Shown piece after piece: positions 48,746-61,376 of a stretch of DNA of 64,000 bases. Position 1 is the stretch's first letter. Every line of letters starts with the position of its first letter. Below the pieces are notes generated by a model, which was not told the DNA's origin, did not search any database, and saw only the letters and a program-made list of their open reading frames with translations. The stretch is from Welwitschia mirabilis (taxonomy: Eukaryota > Gnetophyta > Gnetopsida > Welwitschiales): contig JBOZIK010000001.1 of the NCBI GenBank assembly GCA_051453625.1, positions 203,717,381 through 203,781,380 of the forward strand, in the 5' to 3' direction. The translations under genes and the position numbers were made by a program.

Positions 48746-50210
48746 TATTGGTAAATCTAGTTTTAATGATTCTACTTATCAAATTGTTTTGTGTCATTGT
48801 GTAAGATAGGTCATACAAATATAATCAGACCTTAATAAGCATTAGACAATGATGGATCTTTAAAGAAAATATCTTACAAAAAGGATTAGTTATTGATAAG
48901 CAAAATCAATATTTTAAATACATCTAGAAAATTGAATATGTCTCTAGTAAAGGTATTCAAGAAATTAAAGATTTCTTAGATGTACTAGAATTCAAGTTGA
49001 AACTAACACAAATGAAGATATCTATATGTTTAAATACATCTATATTAAGGTAAAATAGGTAACAAAGTCAGTTTGGATCTCAACTAATATCTTACATTTC
49101 AAGTGAGCTATCAACTTATACATCACAAATTCATGATCAAGAGGCTCAAAAATTATACAAATCAAGTTTCATCAAAATCTAGACAAGTTCACTAAAGATG
49201 TCTACAAGATGAAGACATCTGTAAATGTAAAGACATCTTGAACTAAAGCTTATATTAATGAAAAATGAAGATACACATTCAATGCCTAGACATTTTTTAT
49301 CCATTTCATGTTGGTTGAAAGCCAAATGGCTATCTTTCAAGATTAAATGAGTAGGTTCTCTTCAATCATATAAAGACTCGATGTTACAAAACAAATTAAA
49401 AAGAAGATCTTAATACTTTAGTGAACAAATAGCTCTTAAATTTTTAGCACATAATAATTAGATAAAATAAAAAACAAAGAATGCATTGGTTATTACAACA
49501 TCTTATGAAGGATTAATGGCATCATTTGTAAAGGATCTAATATTGTCTATATCATTCATTCATGAATTCCTCATTATCACATCATTCATCTACACTCATG
49601 ATGATAATGATAATAAGTAATTCAAACTCTTCGTTAAAGATACATCTTTATGCTTGTTGTTATTATATTTGTAGTACTTACTTTATTATACTATCTTATT
49701 GTTGAATATTATTGTATGTTCATTATTGAATTAAACTCATTATAAGATAATCCTTATATGGGTGTGCATTTCAGATAGTACCTGTGAGCACTTACTTTAT
49801 TGCAAGTTTATAATGTACTTATGAAAATCATTATTTCCTTAAGAGGATCCCTATGGAAAATAAAGTGTTATATTATCAGAATACTCTTATTACTATAAGG
49901 TTTTTGGTGTGTCTATAAAAACTACTATTTCCCTAGGAGGAAGAGAGTATTGCTTTATAAGGAGACTTTCACTTATTGTAAGGTTGCGGATGTACCAAAA
50001 AACCACTATTTTCTTACAAGCCAAGAATATCTAGGGGTGTGAGTAGAAGATACCATCTATGTGTGGATGTATTCAAGTTAGAAAAATGCATTGTTTTGGT
50101 AAGGTTTTTTTTATGATTTATTATTTTATTACTAGTTTATGTTTTTTCTTTTTTTAATAATTTTTGTAATGTTTTAAAACTCATTCATCCCTTTTCTATG
50201 AGTTCAACAA
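48746..50210 (+). repeat. 3' LTR of the copia-type element
   Basis: Starts tattggtaaatctagttttaa, where the expected TG is now TA, and ends 'ctcattcatcccttttctatgagttcaaca'. It has the 75-80 bp tandem units at about 49795-50030 but no inverted duplication. This makes it the better template for the true LTR length, about 1.46 kb. Confidence 0.85.
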
Positions 50211-51639
50211 TCCTTACTACCCATCCTTATATCCTTTACCTTAAATGCATTCTTAATTATTTTAGCCCTTTACCTAATTTTTATCTCACTTTAGTTGTTC
50301 TCTTTTAACTATTGACTCATAAGTTAATTATTTTAACCTATTTTAGAGTAATATTCATTATTATTTCTAATTTATATAATTCTAAAAAACCCTTGAGATT
50401 TCATATTTGAATGGTTAAGTTTAATGTCTTAATCCTTTCATTTTTTTTACTTTAATTAGGTCATCCACTTATATCATGTAGAAAGATTCTTATAAAATTA
50501 ATCTTTACTTTAGTAAAATATCCCTTTGGAAACAAAATTTATTATCATGCAAAATCCAAATCTTTTGAATCTTTTACTAAATAAACTCACTTTTATTAAA
50601 AGATAAAACTTACTCTATCTAATTTATTTTCCTTGATCTTAAATCTTTGAAACCTCTTCTAGCCTCTATGAACTATATTTTAACAAATTCTAATCCTTAT
50701 ATTTTATTTCTTATTTAAAAAATCAATTATCATGTAAGTCACCTCAATGAAGATGATAGACGAGCATTTTCTACCATTATCCTAGAGTAAAAATTGATTA
50801 AAAAAAGATTGGTCACTTAAGTTTCCATTGTTTGACATAATCATTTTATGGGCTTCCTCCTTCAATGACTAAATTAGATCCACATCCTATCCCATTTTCT
50901 TTCTATTTTCTTACCATTCTTTAATTTTTTCTATTACTCTCTAATTTTTCACCTATTAACACTTAGTCACACCTTCACTGACCTATCTTTTAACACTAGT
51001 TTAACATGGATTTGGCACTCCAAAATTAAATTTTTTAGTATTTTATAGAAATAAGATGTCTTTTTATAATTATCATTTCATTTTTACACATTTCTTTCAT
51101 TTTAGAACCTTTTGAGATGTGGCATTTATATGCCACTATCTATTTGTTATCATTATTATTCTAATTCAAATGGTTCATAATTTTACCCCATGTTTTATGA
51201 GATATTAGTAATTTAGCTTGAATCCATTTGACACTAGAGTTTTTGGTAAAAATTTATATTTTCCTCTCATTTTAGAATAAAATTATGCAAATGTATAAGT
51301 CAAAATTCTCATCTCGATGCACTCTCCCTTTAAACCATCTCGAGATTTTCATTTTTCACTTTAATTTTACATAATAAGTACCATGCTTCTATCCCTTTCA
51401 TGCCATTTTTTAAGAAATATATGTATAATTATTTTTTCTTTACTTTCATGAAATTAAAAACCAATTTGTTCATTTTCATGGAGGTAGGAGATATATCATG
51501 ATTTTTTAGTAGAAATTTTAACTTGAGTGAGTAAATTTTTTGTGTATATCACTATTTTTTAGTGATATTATGAGATGAGTTTTATATCATATTTTTTATT
51601 GGTATACATATTTCACATATCTTTTTAGTAGATTACAAA
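50211..51639. other. AT-rich stretch, no gene recognised
   Basis: No coding motif, RNA gene or LTR pair was found. Confidence 0.5.
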
Positions 51640-51870
51640 CTTATGCTCAGGCCAGACAAGCAGTTAAGGATGATACTTCATCTGAGGTTAAGTCTCATTC
51701 TTGTCTAATTTTATCATCAATAGTTGAGGAGGGATGGAGAAATGAGTTTCATAGGGATATATCTAAGGCCATATTTCATGCCATCATCAAGCTAGAAATA
51801 CAATTTAGGGACTTTATTTAGAGGAAAATATAGAGGTTAACTAAAGACTTATAGATCTCTAGCTATGATG
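51640..51870 (+). pseudogene. Short coding-like remnant, unknown
   Basis: An open run, without an obvious start, reads QARQAVKDDTSSEVKSHSCL and then LSSIVEEGWRNEFHRDIS, AIFHAIIKLEIQFRDFI before a stop. Base composition is less AT-rich than on either side. It may be a piece of a retroelement 3' ORF. I do not recognise the family. Confidence 0.3.
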
Positions 51871-54800
51871 GTTCTTAAATTCTCATAGATTAATAAGGGC
51901 TTATCTCATCATGAGGCTTAACATTTTTTTTCTTTTTTGTTTGGACATGAAAAAAAATAAATTCATGTGGCATTTGTTATGCCTTACCCTATACATGATC
52001 TCAAATCTAGTATTCTTTGTAGTAGTTTCATCATTAGTGAGTGCACTTTAATTTATGATTAGATTTACTTTATTTTTCATCTCTCATTTAACTAAGATCA
52101 TTGATTATGAGATACTATTTTCTAAATATTTATTTTAACTTATTTATTATATTTATTCCTTAACTTTTTATGTAGGATTTATATGATTAGTATGCTAATA
52201 GATGATATTTTTAATGCTTTCTTATTATTTTTTTATATATCATCATAAGATATAAATTTCTCTTACTTATGGTTTATTACATTTTAAATTTATAGTGAAT
52301 AATTTATTACTTGTATAGAAAACTAAGTTATACCTTGTGAATTATCTCTTACTTAGCTAAGATTTGAAAGGAGATTTCTTATGTATAGTTATTGTCCATT
52401 TTTAAGAAGAGATAATGAATTAATTAAATACCTTTTTAATTACTCTTTAGATCCTTCTTATACTCAAATATATCTATAAGCCTTTTATTACTTCTTATAA
52501 TCTCTAATTTTCCTTTATAATTTTAATAAGAGATTAACAATAAGGTTTACCTATTCTATAGTAAAAGCCTTAATTTCTTAATTAAAATTGTAATCTATAC
52601 CTTGATCACTAGCCCAGATACTCCAAAAATCTTAATCTATTATATAAATTAAGGTGTATTACCTAGATAAATTTCTATCTAAAGTAATGAAATGAAAATA
52701 AAAATTAAGAATAAATATAACTTTAGAAACTATAGAGTAAGAGATAGAAATAGTAATTCCCTTTACCTTGGTTTAAAAAGTTTTCTCTTTCATATAGCAA
52801 AAACATATTATTATAGAACTCCTTAACCTTATTCAAGAAGTTAATATTTCCTATTTATTAAAGGAAAGATAGTATTATGAAAAATCATGAAATGTCACTT
52901 CTATAGTAAATTTTTTAAAAAAATCCTAGACATCTTAATGAAAGCTCTTAAATGCAACTATGAAAAATGAAGGATGATTCTTAAAAAGTGACAAAACCTA
53001 TATTCAACTTACAAATGAGGTAAGTAATAAGGATGCTTTCTATTTAATAGGATAAGATCTTGATTTCAGAATAAATATTCATATATAGTATAATCTTAAG
53101 GTGATGAAGCCTAAACTTTTGATAAATAAGCTACTAGAAGTGATCGTTTCTTATTATTAAAGTATAATACTATATTTATAGGTATTTTTATACTTTTTAA
53201 GAGATAAGAGTATTAAATAATTAATGAGTACAAAATAATGCATTTCAATCTAACTTTAAGGAGATTCATGATGATCATGATTAGGAGGTTAAGATTTAAG
53301 AGAAAATTGCAAATCATGGAATACTCTATCAACTTATTAGCTCTATGATGATTCATGATTCATTTTTCACCATCATAGTTCATCCACTTTCTCATGTGAT
53401 GATTTAAAATTTTTTTAAATGAAATGCATGATATTAAAGCATACCAGGTTACATTACCTTGGAAACTTGCATTCTAGAACTATAATCTACTCATTTTTCC
53501 ATTTTTTAATTTTTGGTAGTTACACTAATTATGTGTTATTCTACAATGTCATTTCCTCATGTAAATTGATATTGTAGTACCATGTAATTGTTCTTAATAT
53601 TAGGACAAATCACATAGAGAAATTCATAATTTATGATAAATTATTCTGTTGAACTTAATTCTAGTGCATCTATAAAGACCTTTCACAATTCCAAGCTAGA
53701 AATTATGCTATATCAAATCAAATATATGCTATTTAACTTATTTTATTTCATTTTCATGCTTTGAAAGGAATTTTTACCCATATCTCTATGTCATTTCTTC
53801 TCTTATAAGTTGATCTGTTCTCTTACAAGTTAATATTCTTTCTATATTATCTTTGTAGGCCTTCTCCATTTATCATCTTCATTCACTGTAATAATATACT
53901 TTCATTTTAATTCTCTAATATTCTCTTGCAATCCATTTTCCATTCCATTCCCCTCATTTTCCATCTACTCGAAGGGCATTGTAAGGTGATGAAGTGCATG
54001 TGAACAACTAGTAAAGGAAAATGAGAAATTATTAAATCTTATAAGCATTTAAAATGAAGAATAATGTAAAGTGTTGTGATTACATCTAAAACTAATAAGT
54101 ATTATTTTCATTTATGTTTCTATGCCTATGTTTACATGATTTCTTCATTTTTATTATGCATTTCTTTTAATTTAATTAAACTTATTATTGCATGTTGCAT
54201 ATTTAGTGCTAATAAAATTTTAGAATATTTAGTATCTATCATAATATAGTTGGTGGCTCTATTTTAAATAAAGCATGCATTTTATTCTTTTTCTTTCTTC
54301 TTTCCTCCATTCTTCTAATTTCTATTTCATTTCCTCATAATTTCATCTTTCTTCTTAAGGAATAGATGATAAATTCTTATTTTCTTCTTTTTAATATCAT
54401 GAATTTAGGATGTATGTATTTAATTTACTAAATTCAAAAATTAAGGTTATTTATTTTTGCATAAGTTACTTTCTCTTTTCCTGTTTTCTCAAGTTGAAGT
54501 AAAACTAGTGAATTTTCATGATTGTTTTAACGATAAATTAATTTTTGAGACTCCAATTAATTTACAATTTTGTATTATTAAATTCCTTCCATTATAGAAA
54601 CTATCATGCTTAATAATGTAAAACCAAAATTTATCCTCTAAGATTCCATTTTTAACAATTTTAAATTAAATTATAGTTTACCTAGAAGTTTTTTGAATTA
54701 GTAAAATCTTAATTTTTCTAATTTTTCATGGTGATTTTTAAGTCTTTATCATTATTTTTTTTAGAAAGATAAAATAGATCTTGCCATATGTTCTTTAATT

Positions 54801-57340
54801 ACTTTAAAAATATGAAATTAATTTTTATCAAGTTATCTAGTTTCTTTAATGGTTGAAGTAGTCTTAGCTATAATTTTTGCATTTTTTTTAGAAATTCTAT
54901 TTCTCATTAATTTTAATCTATCCTTCTTTATCTTGAAGTTTTTATTCTAGAAACTTGTTTTAATACATATTCTATTTACTTGAATTCTTTTGAAAAATCC
55001 TAAGTCCATTCTTTAAAGTGTGTTTCCTCTCTTTCTCCCTTCTCTCTTTCTTCTTATCAACATGTTATGAAATTTACTATGTTTTATCTTGATAGAATAG
55101 CATTTACATAATGATTTTTGATCAATTACTGGTTAATCTAGTGTATAGTTACATTACTTTTATAATTCATTTAAATCTTAATTAATAGTTATCTTTTAAT
55201 TCAAATTCATTAAATTTTAGCAAAAATATTATTAAATTCAAATGGTTTGTTATGTTGATTATAAGAATTGTGTTTTCAAAGTGCTTTTCTTTAATTCTAA
55301 ATTATTTTATAATCAATATGTAATATACTAATACATTTAAATGACTTATTTATATTCATTTTACAATATTAATATTAAATTTTTCAAGGAAAATTATTTT
55401 TCTTAATAGTGAGTTAAGTTAGATTAATTATTTTAACTCTTGTAATCATTCATTTGAGTTATAAATGATCTTTATAATGATAGTGAATCTTTATTAAATA
55501 TTATTTCTTTATCATTTATTACATTTATTTTTTTCATTTCTTGTGAAATTTATCTCTTCACACATGTAGGTCTTGAGGCTTACTATATATCATGTGTTTT
55601 AATTAGGTGAATATTGCTTAAGAATAGTTGTTTTATCATATAAATTGACAGTTTGATAGGATAATATGGAATATTTTTTAAAATTTGTTCTAATTTATAT
55701 TAGTATAATACTCATGTTATTCCATTATATATGTAGGTTAATTTATGAAATTTACTTATGTTTTATTTCTTTTCATTGAGTTAAATTATTACGTTAAGTA
55801 CATAATTCTTTTTGTAATGGCTTGGAATGTGATATCATTGTTTTAAACATTTATTTTTTACTTTAATCATAAGTTTTATATTTCATATATGAAAGATTTA
55901 TTTTTGAGTATTAATAAATTATTTAAAATTCATGGTTTAGATTTTTTTATAATGTAGATCAAGTCTTAAGTTTGAATTTCTATTTCTTGATATAAAAGAA
56001 ATGACCATGCACTATAAATGAGGATTAGATTTTTTTTAAAGGTCAATGTTAAATTTTAAAAAAATAGATGAAAACCCTGATTTTAAAATGAGGTGAAATT
56101 TTATTTATCATCTAATATTCAAGATTAATCCTTTTATTTAACGTAATAACTAATAATTTCCCATATAATTTTAAGACTAATCATAAGAGTTAATTATATT
56201 ATGTACTTAGCTTATGTCTACCCTAAATCATTGAAATAATTCACTTGTACTATTTGCAATTAGGTATGATTCCTAATTAAATTATTTTCTAGGGTAGAGT
56301 TCTTTATTCTATTAAAAATATAAAATAAAGTAAATAAGTAATGAATTATTAGTTCTTATAATATTTGATCTTAATGTTATATAAGATGTTATAATGTTTA
56401 CTTTATTTATGCAAGTTAAATAACTAATCTATTAATTGTATAGAAATGATAATAGAAAGAAGAGGAAAAGAGATATGTTATAGTTGAAAGTCAGTTACAT
56501 TACAAGAGCTAATGATGGCACCTAAAGAACTAGAGTCTATTATTTAACAAACACCTTGTATAAAGAAAGAAGAAAAAGGGAACTGAAGGGATCTTTTTGG
56601 TTTCCAAAAAGAACTCTTAAAAAAGACTTTAAAATAAGAATATTATCTAGAGAACTCTTGGAAAAGGCTTTAGAACAAGAAGAAAATTCAGAGAGAATAG
56701 TCGAAAAGCATAGTTCTGTCTAGATGTATCCAAAAGGGCAGTAACACTTTTAGTATGTTGGTTAAAATATCAGTATTATATGGTTTTCATAAAATATAAA
56801 AAGAGTTCATGTATCTCTTTCTTACTCTTAGTATTAATTTAGCTAGAAAGTCAAAATTAAGATTATGTGTTGGTTAGAAATAAATAGGATATGTTTTAAT
56901 CGATGATATTTATGCTTAATTTATTTTTCTATAGTTATATATATGTGTATAAATATATCTATATAAGTCTATCAGAACACAATTTTTCAAGAACAAGAAT
57001 TCTTGGAAAAAGGTTGTATCTTGATGACAAAGAACTTTATTTTTTAATAATATTAGAATATATCTTAATAATTCTCTAAATGATTGAAGTCTGTGGTAAT
57101 TATAGCTTATTATTTTTAGTTTTTAATTTATATCTTTTTAATATTTTTTCTTTTAAGTTTTAATTTGTACAAAGAATAGATTCGTCATTTTGATGCTAGA
57201 AGGAGGACATTCTAATGTTTTTTTTAAAGATTACCATAATGAAGGCCTTAGTGACAAAAGATAGTAAAGGGAGATGGAGGGTTGAGAAAGGAAGGTATAT
57301 TTAAAATTCTAAATAATACAAATTAGATGAATAAATTAAC
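51871..57340. other. Long AT-rich stretch, no gene recognised
   Basis: Five and a half kilobases with no convincing domain, primer site or LTR pair. Purine-rich sequence at 56456-56720 is somewhat different in composition, with no motif. It probably includes the 5' LTR and leader of the gypsy element that follows, but this cannot be shown. Confidence 0.45.
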
Positions 57341-57349
57341 ATTTAAATT

Positions 57350-58560
57350 AGGATGATAATAGATCTCTATGATCTCATGGAAGACATGGAAACCTTGAGA
57401 AGAAACTAACAAAAATTACAAGAAGAACTTAATATTTTAATACAAGTTCAAATAATAAAGAAAATTTTTAACATCATAGGGGTGTTTCATTATGAAGGAA
57501 ACAAGAAAATGTACTCTACCCCATTAAGTATTGACTATTATAGTTCTACCATTCCAATCCCTATATATCCTTCTATCCTAAAAATACTAGAGACAAAAAA
57601 TTATTAACACTACTAATATTTTCATATTTGAGGAAAAGAATAAAAACTAATGATAGACTTGAGTATTTTTTACTCCTTCAACAAGACTAACTACTTACAA
57701 ACTAATTCTAACTTCTTAAGATATTTTAGTTATTGTTCCATACATTTTTGGATCATACTTTTAAGATTTAAATAGGTAAATATCAACCTATAACTATTAT
57801 TAAAATTTGAAATACTAAATTTTAAATGTCAAACGAAAATAAAATGAAAGGTTGATAAGCTTATATGCAAATAGTATATTCTAATAATAAAGTACCCAAA
57901 TCATGGGATAAATCTCAAAGAAAGGATGAGAGCTTTACTAAGAGGATTAAGGATTGATGCCCTAAAAGAGTTGGATATATTACATGGAGAAAGTATTAAA
58001 AATGAAAATCCTTCTTAAGGAAGGTATTAATAAACTATATAGGATGTGCTAGATATGGAATCAAAATGAAGATAAGGAAAAGAAAAAAGTAAATAAAATT
58101 TATATTGATTGTAAAGACAAAATAAAACATATAAATATGTTAGAAGAAACTAATAAGAAACTAAAATCCTTAACATTAGAAATAAACAAGTTAAAATAAG
58201 ATTATGAACAATAGGTTTGTAAATATCATTATGAAGATAATCATTAGGAAACAACTTGTTCTTAGATATAAGATTTTATTGAATGATTAATATTAAAAAC
58301 ATTAATTATAATCTAAGAAAGTATCCCCATGCAAGGGGGAACATTACCCTTACCAGACTAGGAAATGTGAGAATATAAGAGAGAATTCTATGTAGACGTT
58401 TATGTATTAAAAAATGCAATAGTAGTATAATTATTATAGAAATTAGAGAAATTGAGGAGGAGATTCTAGTCACACAAATCATGATAAAGGAAAGAGACTA
58501 TAATGCCATTCTAACCTCAACCACATACAAGAGAAGTAGGTTATAAGGCTATGGAAATAA
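57350..58560 (+). pseudogene. gag-like remnant of the third gypsy element
   Basis: Begins with DLYDLMEDMETLRRN and LQEELNILIQVQ (57362-57450), a coiled-coil-like start. A proline-rich run (TIPIPIYPSIL near 57548-57580) follows. CKYHYEDNH, then ETTCS and IQDFIE near 58215-58280 resemble the 'CxxHxxxxHxTxxCxxLxxxIExLI' zinc-finger block before protease in Tat-like gypsy elements. Frames are broken throughout. The capsid core itself is not recognisable. Confidence 0.45.
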
Positions 58561-58899
58561 AATCAAAGAAAATGATTAATAATAAGAAATTATTTAAAGA
58601 TTATTTAAAAGTGAAGAAGTTTAATCTAGAGATGATACACTAATTTTCCAATGATAAGTAAAATAATAGGATAACATAGAATAAAAGAGTAAATATATGT
58701 ATAATTCTTAAGTAAAGATTTAGAATATACAACTGCTTCTTCACCTTTGATTCAAATTTTAAAAGATGTTCCTCTTTATTAAAAACAAATAAAGGATATT
58801 TGTAATAAAAATAAAAGTAAAAAAAGACAAGAAAAGAAATGAATCTAAGCATAAGATGGATAAAATAGATCAAGTATCTTGGGCCTCTACTCAAGATTT

Positions 58900-59300
58900 A
58901 AAAGAAACTAGACTGAAAAATATAGTTATCTAAATATACTATTAGCGGATGTCCAAGTAGGAGAGTCTTGCAAGATAGAAGCATTTGTGGATTTAAAAGA
59001 TAGCATCAATGTTATCTCTTATGAAAATTAGGAATAATTAGGAATTTATAGATTGATACCTTATCACAAATAATTTTGTTTGGTAAATACATTACTAGTA
59101 AAACTTGAGGATATCATTAAAAATACTTCTATTAAGCTTTAAAGACTTGGGTACTTAAAATATTTTGTATTAATAAAAAGTAGAGGTAATATTCACTTCA
59201 TTACAATAGAAAGACCAAGGTTGGTAATAGCTAACACAATTATCTACTCAAGAAAAGAAGTCATGAAGATCAATCTAAAATATTTCATTTAATGAATTAA
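58900..59300 (+). pseudogene. Aspartic protease remnant of the third gypsy element
   Basis: VQVGESCKIEAFVDLKDSINV then ISYE (58950-59030) matches 'xxVxxxxxxALVDxGASVxVIS'; the D-S-G-A-S core is D-L-K-D-S. LVIANTIIYSRKEVMKINLK (59220-59280) matches the 'LGRPWLxxANxIIDxxxGxMTxxL' end of the domain. No intact active site. Confidence 0.5.
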
Positions 59301-59539
59301 GATATTAATTAAAGCTAAAATCCAACACTTTACTAGTAATAATAAAGAGAAAACAATACAAGTAGATCAACAAATATTAAATTATTTAAAAAATAATAAA
59401 AGATATTATTAATGTTAAAACCATAAGATGAAGAGGAGGAGATCGAAAAACAATCTCTATAGAAAGGAATAGAATATACTAAAGTTCAAAAAAATAAACT
59501 ATTAATCATAAAAAATGGCCTGACTCATTCTCAAGAGAG

Positions 59540-60470
59540 AAAATTAACAAGAATCCTTATGAGAAGATCCAAGGCTTTTGAGTGGACTTATGAAAATAGA
59601 ACAAGAGTAGACATCATCATATGTCAACATAAAATATATTTAAAAGTATAATTAAACTTGTTAGGTAGCTAAAATAAAGGTGTAATTATAAAATGTCAGA
59701 AGTTATTAGGTTGTAGATATTGAAACCTTTAAAAGTAGGTTTAATTTATTCCATTTTAGATTTGTAATGGGTAAGCCCTATAAAAGTTATTTTAGAAAAT
59801 GGAAATAAATGAAGGTATATATAGATTTTACATTATTAGATGCTATAACTTATAGAGATCATTTATCTTTACCCTTTATCAACTAGATCTTGGAAATAAT
59901 TTTAATCCATCAATACCATAATTTTCTAAATGGATATGATGGGTATAACTAGGTTCCTATTACTACTAAAGATCAGGAAAAAACTACCTTCACCTATAAG
60001 TTAGGGACATATGTTTTTACGTTGTTACTTTTTGTCTTATGTAATGCTTCATCTACCTTCTAAAGATTGACCAATAATCTATTCCAAGATGTAATTGGAA
60101 AATCAATGGAAGTGTTTATGAACTAACTTCTTAACTTTTAAAAATAGTTTTAAGAGAGTTCTTAAAAGATTGAAAGCTATATTTATTAGGTATAAAGAAA
60201 AGAATTTAAAATTAAGTTGATGTAAGAGTCATCTTATAATTACTAAAGTAATTACTCTAGGACATATAATCTCAAGAAGAGAAATTGAAATAGATGAAGA
60301 AAATGTAATTCAAAGAATTTCATTGCCTACTAAATTAAAAGAGGTAAGGTCATTTCTAAGTCATTTGGGTTACTATTAAATGTTCATAGTTAATTTTAAC
60401 AAAATTACTAAACCATTAAATAATATCCTATAAAAAAAATCTATATGAATGGACCCATAAGTATTAGAAG
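59540..60470 (+). pseudogene. Reverse transcriptase remnant of the third gypsy element
   Basis: RSKAFEWTYENRTRVDIIICQHKIYLK (in two blocks, 59563-59645) is the 'AWxYEDLxGVDPSIICQHKIxL' lead-in. Later blocks are weak and frame-shifted: FTYKLGTYVF near 59990-60020, a decayed FGLCNASSTFQ-like part near 60035-60065, LGHIISRREIEIDEENV near 60258-60310, and VRSFLSHLGYY near 60343-60375. The catalytic box cannot be read. One of the most decayed RTs in the window. Confidence 0.65.
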
Positions 60471-60808
60471 GCCTTCCAACTCTTAAAATACAAAATACAA
60501 GAATCTCCCATTTTATAGAAGTTAAATTAACATAAACTTTTCATAGAATGATTGATTCCTTTTAATTTTCCATAGGAGAAGTCTTAGAATAGAAGGATGA
60601 TGATAAACAACCCTATGCCATAGCTTGCATTAGTAAGAACCTTAACCTAGCTCAACAAAATTATATAGTTATAAAAAATCAAATGCTTTATATAGTGAGA
60701 GCATTAGAGAAATTTTGATACTAACTTTTTAGGTTCTAAAGTTAAAGTCCATATGGATCATCATATTATATTTTTCTTAATTATTAAGAAGGAAGCTAAT
60801 TTAAGAAA
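60471..60808 (+). pseudogene. RNase H remnant, cut by the plastid insert
   Basis: IGEVLE, KDDDKQPYAIACISKNLNLA and QQNYIVIKNQMLYIVRALEK lie near 60568-60712, then after a frameshift LGSKVKVHMDHHIIFFL and IIKKEANL near 60730-60800. These match 'AIGxVLxQxxxDxxxxxIxYISKxLxxAExNY' and 'LGSKxxVHTDHxAIRYLxxKKDAKPRL'. It breaks at about 60809, where plastid-like sequence begins. Confidence 0.7.
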
Positions 60809-60819
60809 AAGTTCATTCG

Positions 60820-61293
60820 ATACTGAACAAATAGTTTCAAGAGATCTTTGGCAAACAATTGCCAAGTCCCAGCGGTCACTCTGGCCTCGCGGATTTTCAA
60901 TCAACAAGCGGTGATACAGAGTGAAAGGACTGTACATTTTTACAGGTAGAAATTGCGATTTCATACCCTTTCCTTGAATGCGTTGCAAAGCCTCGATATG
61001 GATTTCCCCCGGTTTAGAAGAAAAGGAAACCTTTTTTTTCTTCTTTTTGATAAAAACGTTTGATTTTTTTTTTTTTTTTAAATCTTTTAAATAATTAGCA
61101 ACAAAAGCTTCTTGAATAGCAAGGTCCTTCGTCAAAAAACTAAATCTACGATACACATCTTTGAATAATACTGGTTTGAAAAGTGGTTCTTTTTTGGGTT
61201 CCATTTTTATTAAACGGGCATAGGCTCCACGATTATAAAGCCTTTCCACCATTTCTTCATTGGAAATGATTAAAGGGTCTAAAAACAAAAACA
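60820..61293 (-). pseudogene. ycf2: Probable ycf2 3' end, plastid-derived, divergent
   Basis: Ycf2 is a large essential plastid protein, part of the inner-envelope motor complex for protein import. On the - strand, residues TLYHRLLIENPRGQSDRWDL and then AIVCQRSLETICSVSNELF align with the Ycf2 C-terminal '[37 protein letters not shown]'. Upstream, EPLFKPVLFKDVYRRFSFL aligns with 'DPLFFLFKDQPFVSVFS'. Between them lies a lysine-rich insertion (KKKKKSNVFIKKKKKKV) from poly-A/T runs. The first part (LFLDPLIISNEEMVERLYNR) is not recognised. It stays open with no stop and keeps many CG. The identification is by partial alignment from memory; another fast-evolving plastid gene is possible. Confidence 0.45.
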
Positions 61294-61376
61294 NNNNNNN
61301 NNNNNNNNNNNNNNNNNNNNNNNNNNNNNNNNNNNNNNNNNNNNNNNNNNNNNNNNNNNNNNNNNNNNNNNNNNNN
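61294..61376. other. Assembly gap, 83 N, between rps19 and the ycf2-like part
   Basis: The flanks share no repeat. The two plastid pieces are not neighbours in this order in standard plastid genomes, so the join needs care. Confidence 0.95.

Larger units (their letters stand above)
41663..50210 (+). mobile_element. Copia-type (SIRE-like) LTR element with gag and plant transposon protein, no pol
   Basis: Two LTRs (41663-43794 and 48746-50210) flank about 4.95 kb. The internal part has a decayed tRNA-Met primer site, a SIRE-like gag, a non-coding repeat-bearing stretch and a plant transposon protein remnant. No copia integrase, RT or RNase H is present. It is therefore non-autonomous in structure. 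Three 100-N gaps lie in the 5' LTR. Confidence 0.75.

Noticed and set aside
41650-50225. Target-site duplication 'ttacta' around the copia-type element
   Set aside because: Similar words occur near both ends (41655-41660 and 50215-50220) but not immediately next to the LTR ends, so I cannot claim a duplication.
58640-58894. 84-codon hydrophobic frame on the - strand
   Set aside because: It lies opposite A-rich gag-protease linker sequence of a + strand gypsy element; composition alone explains the apparent membrane segments.
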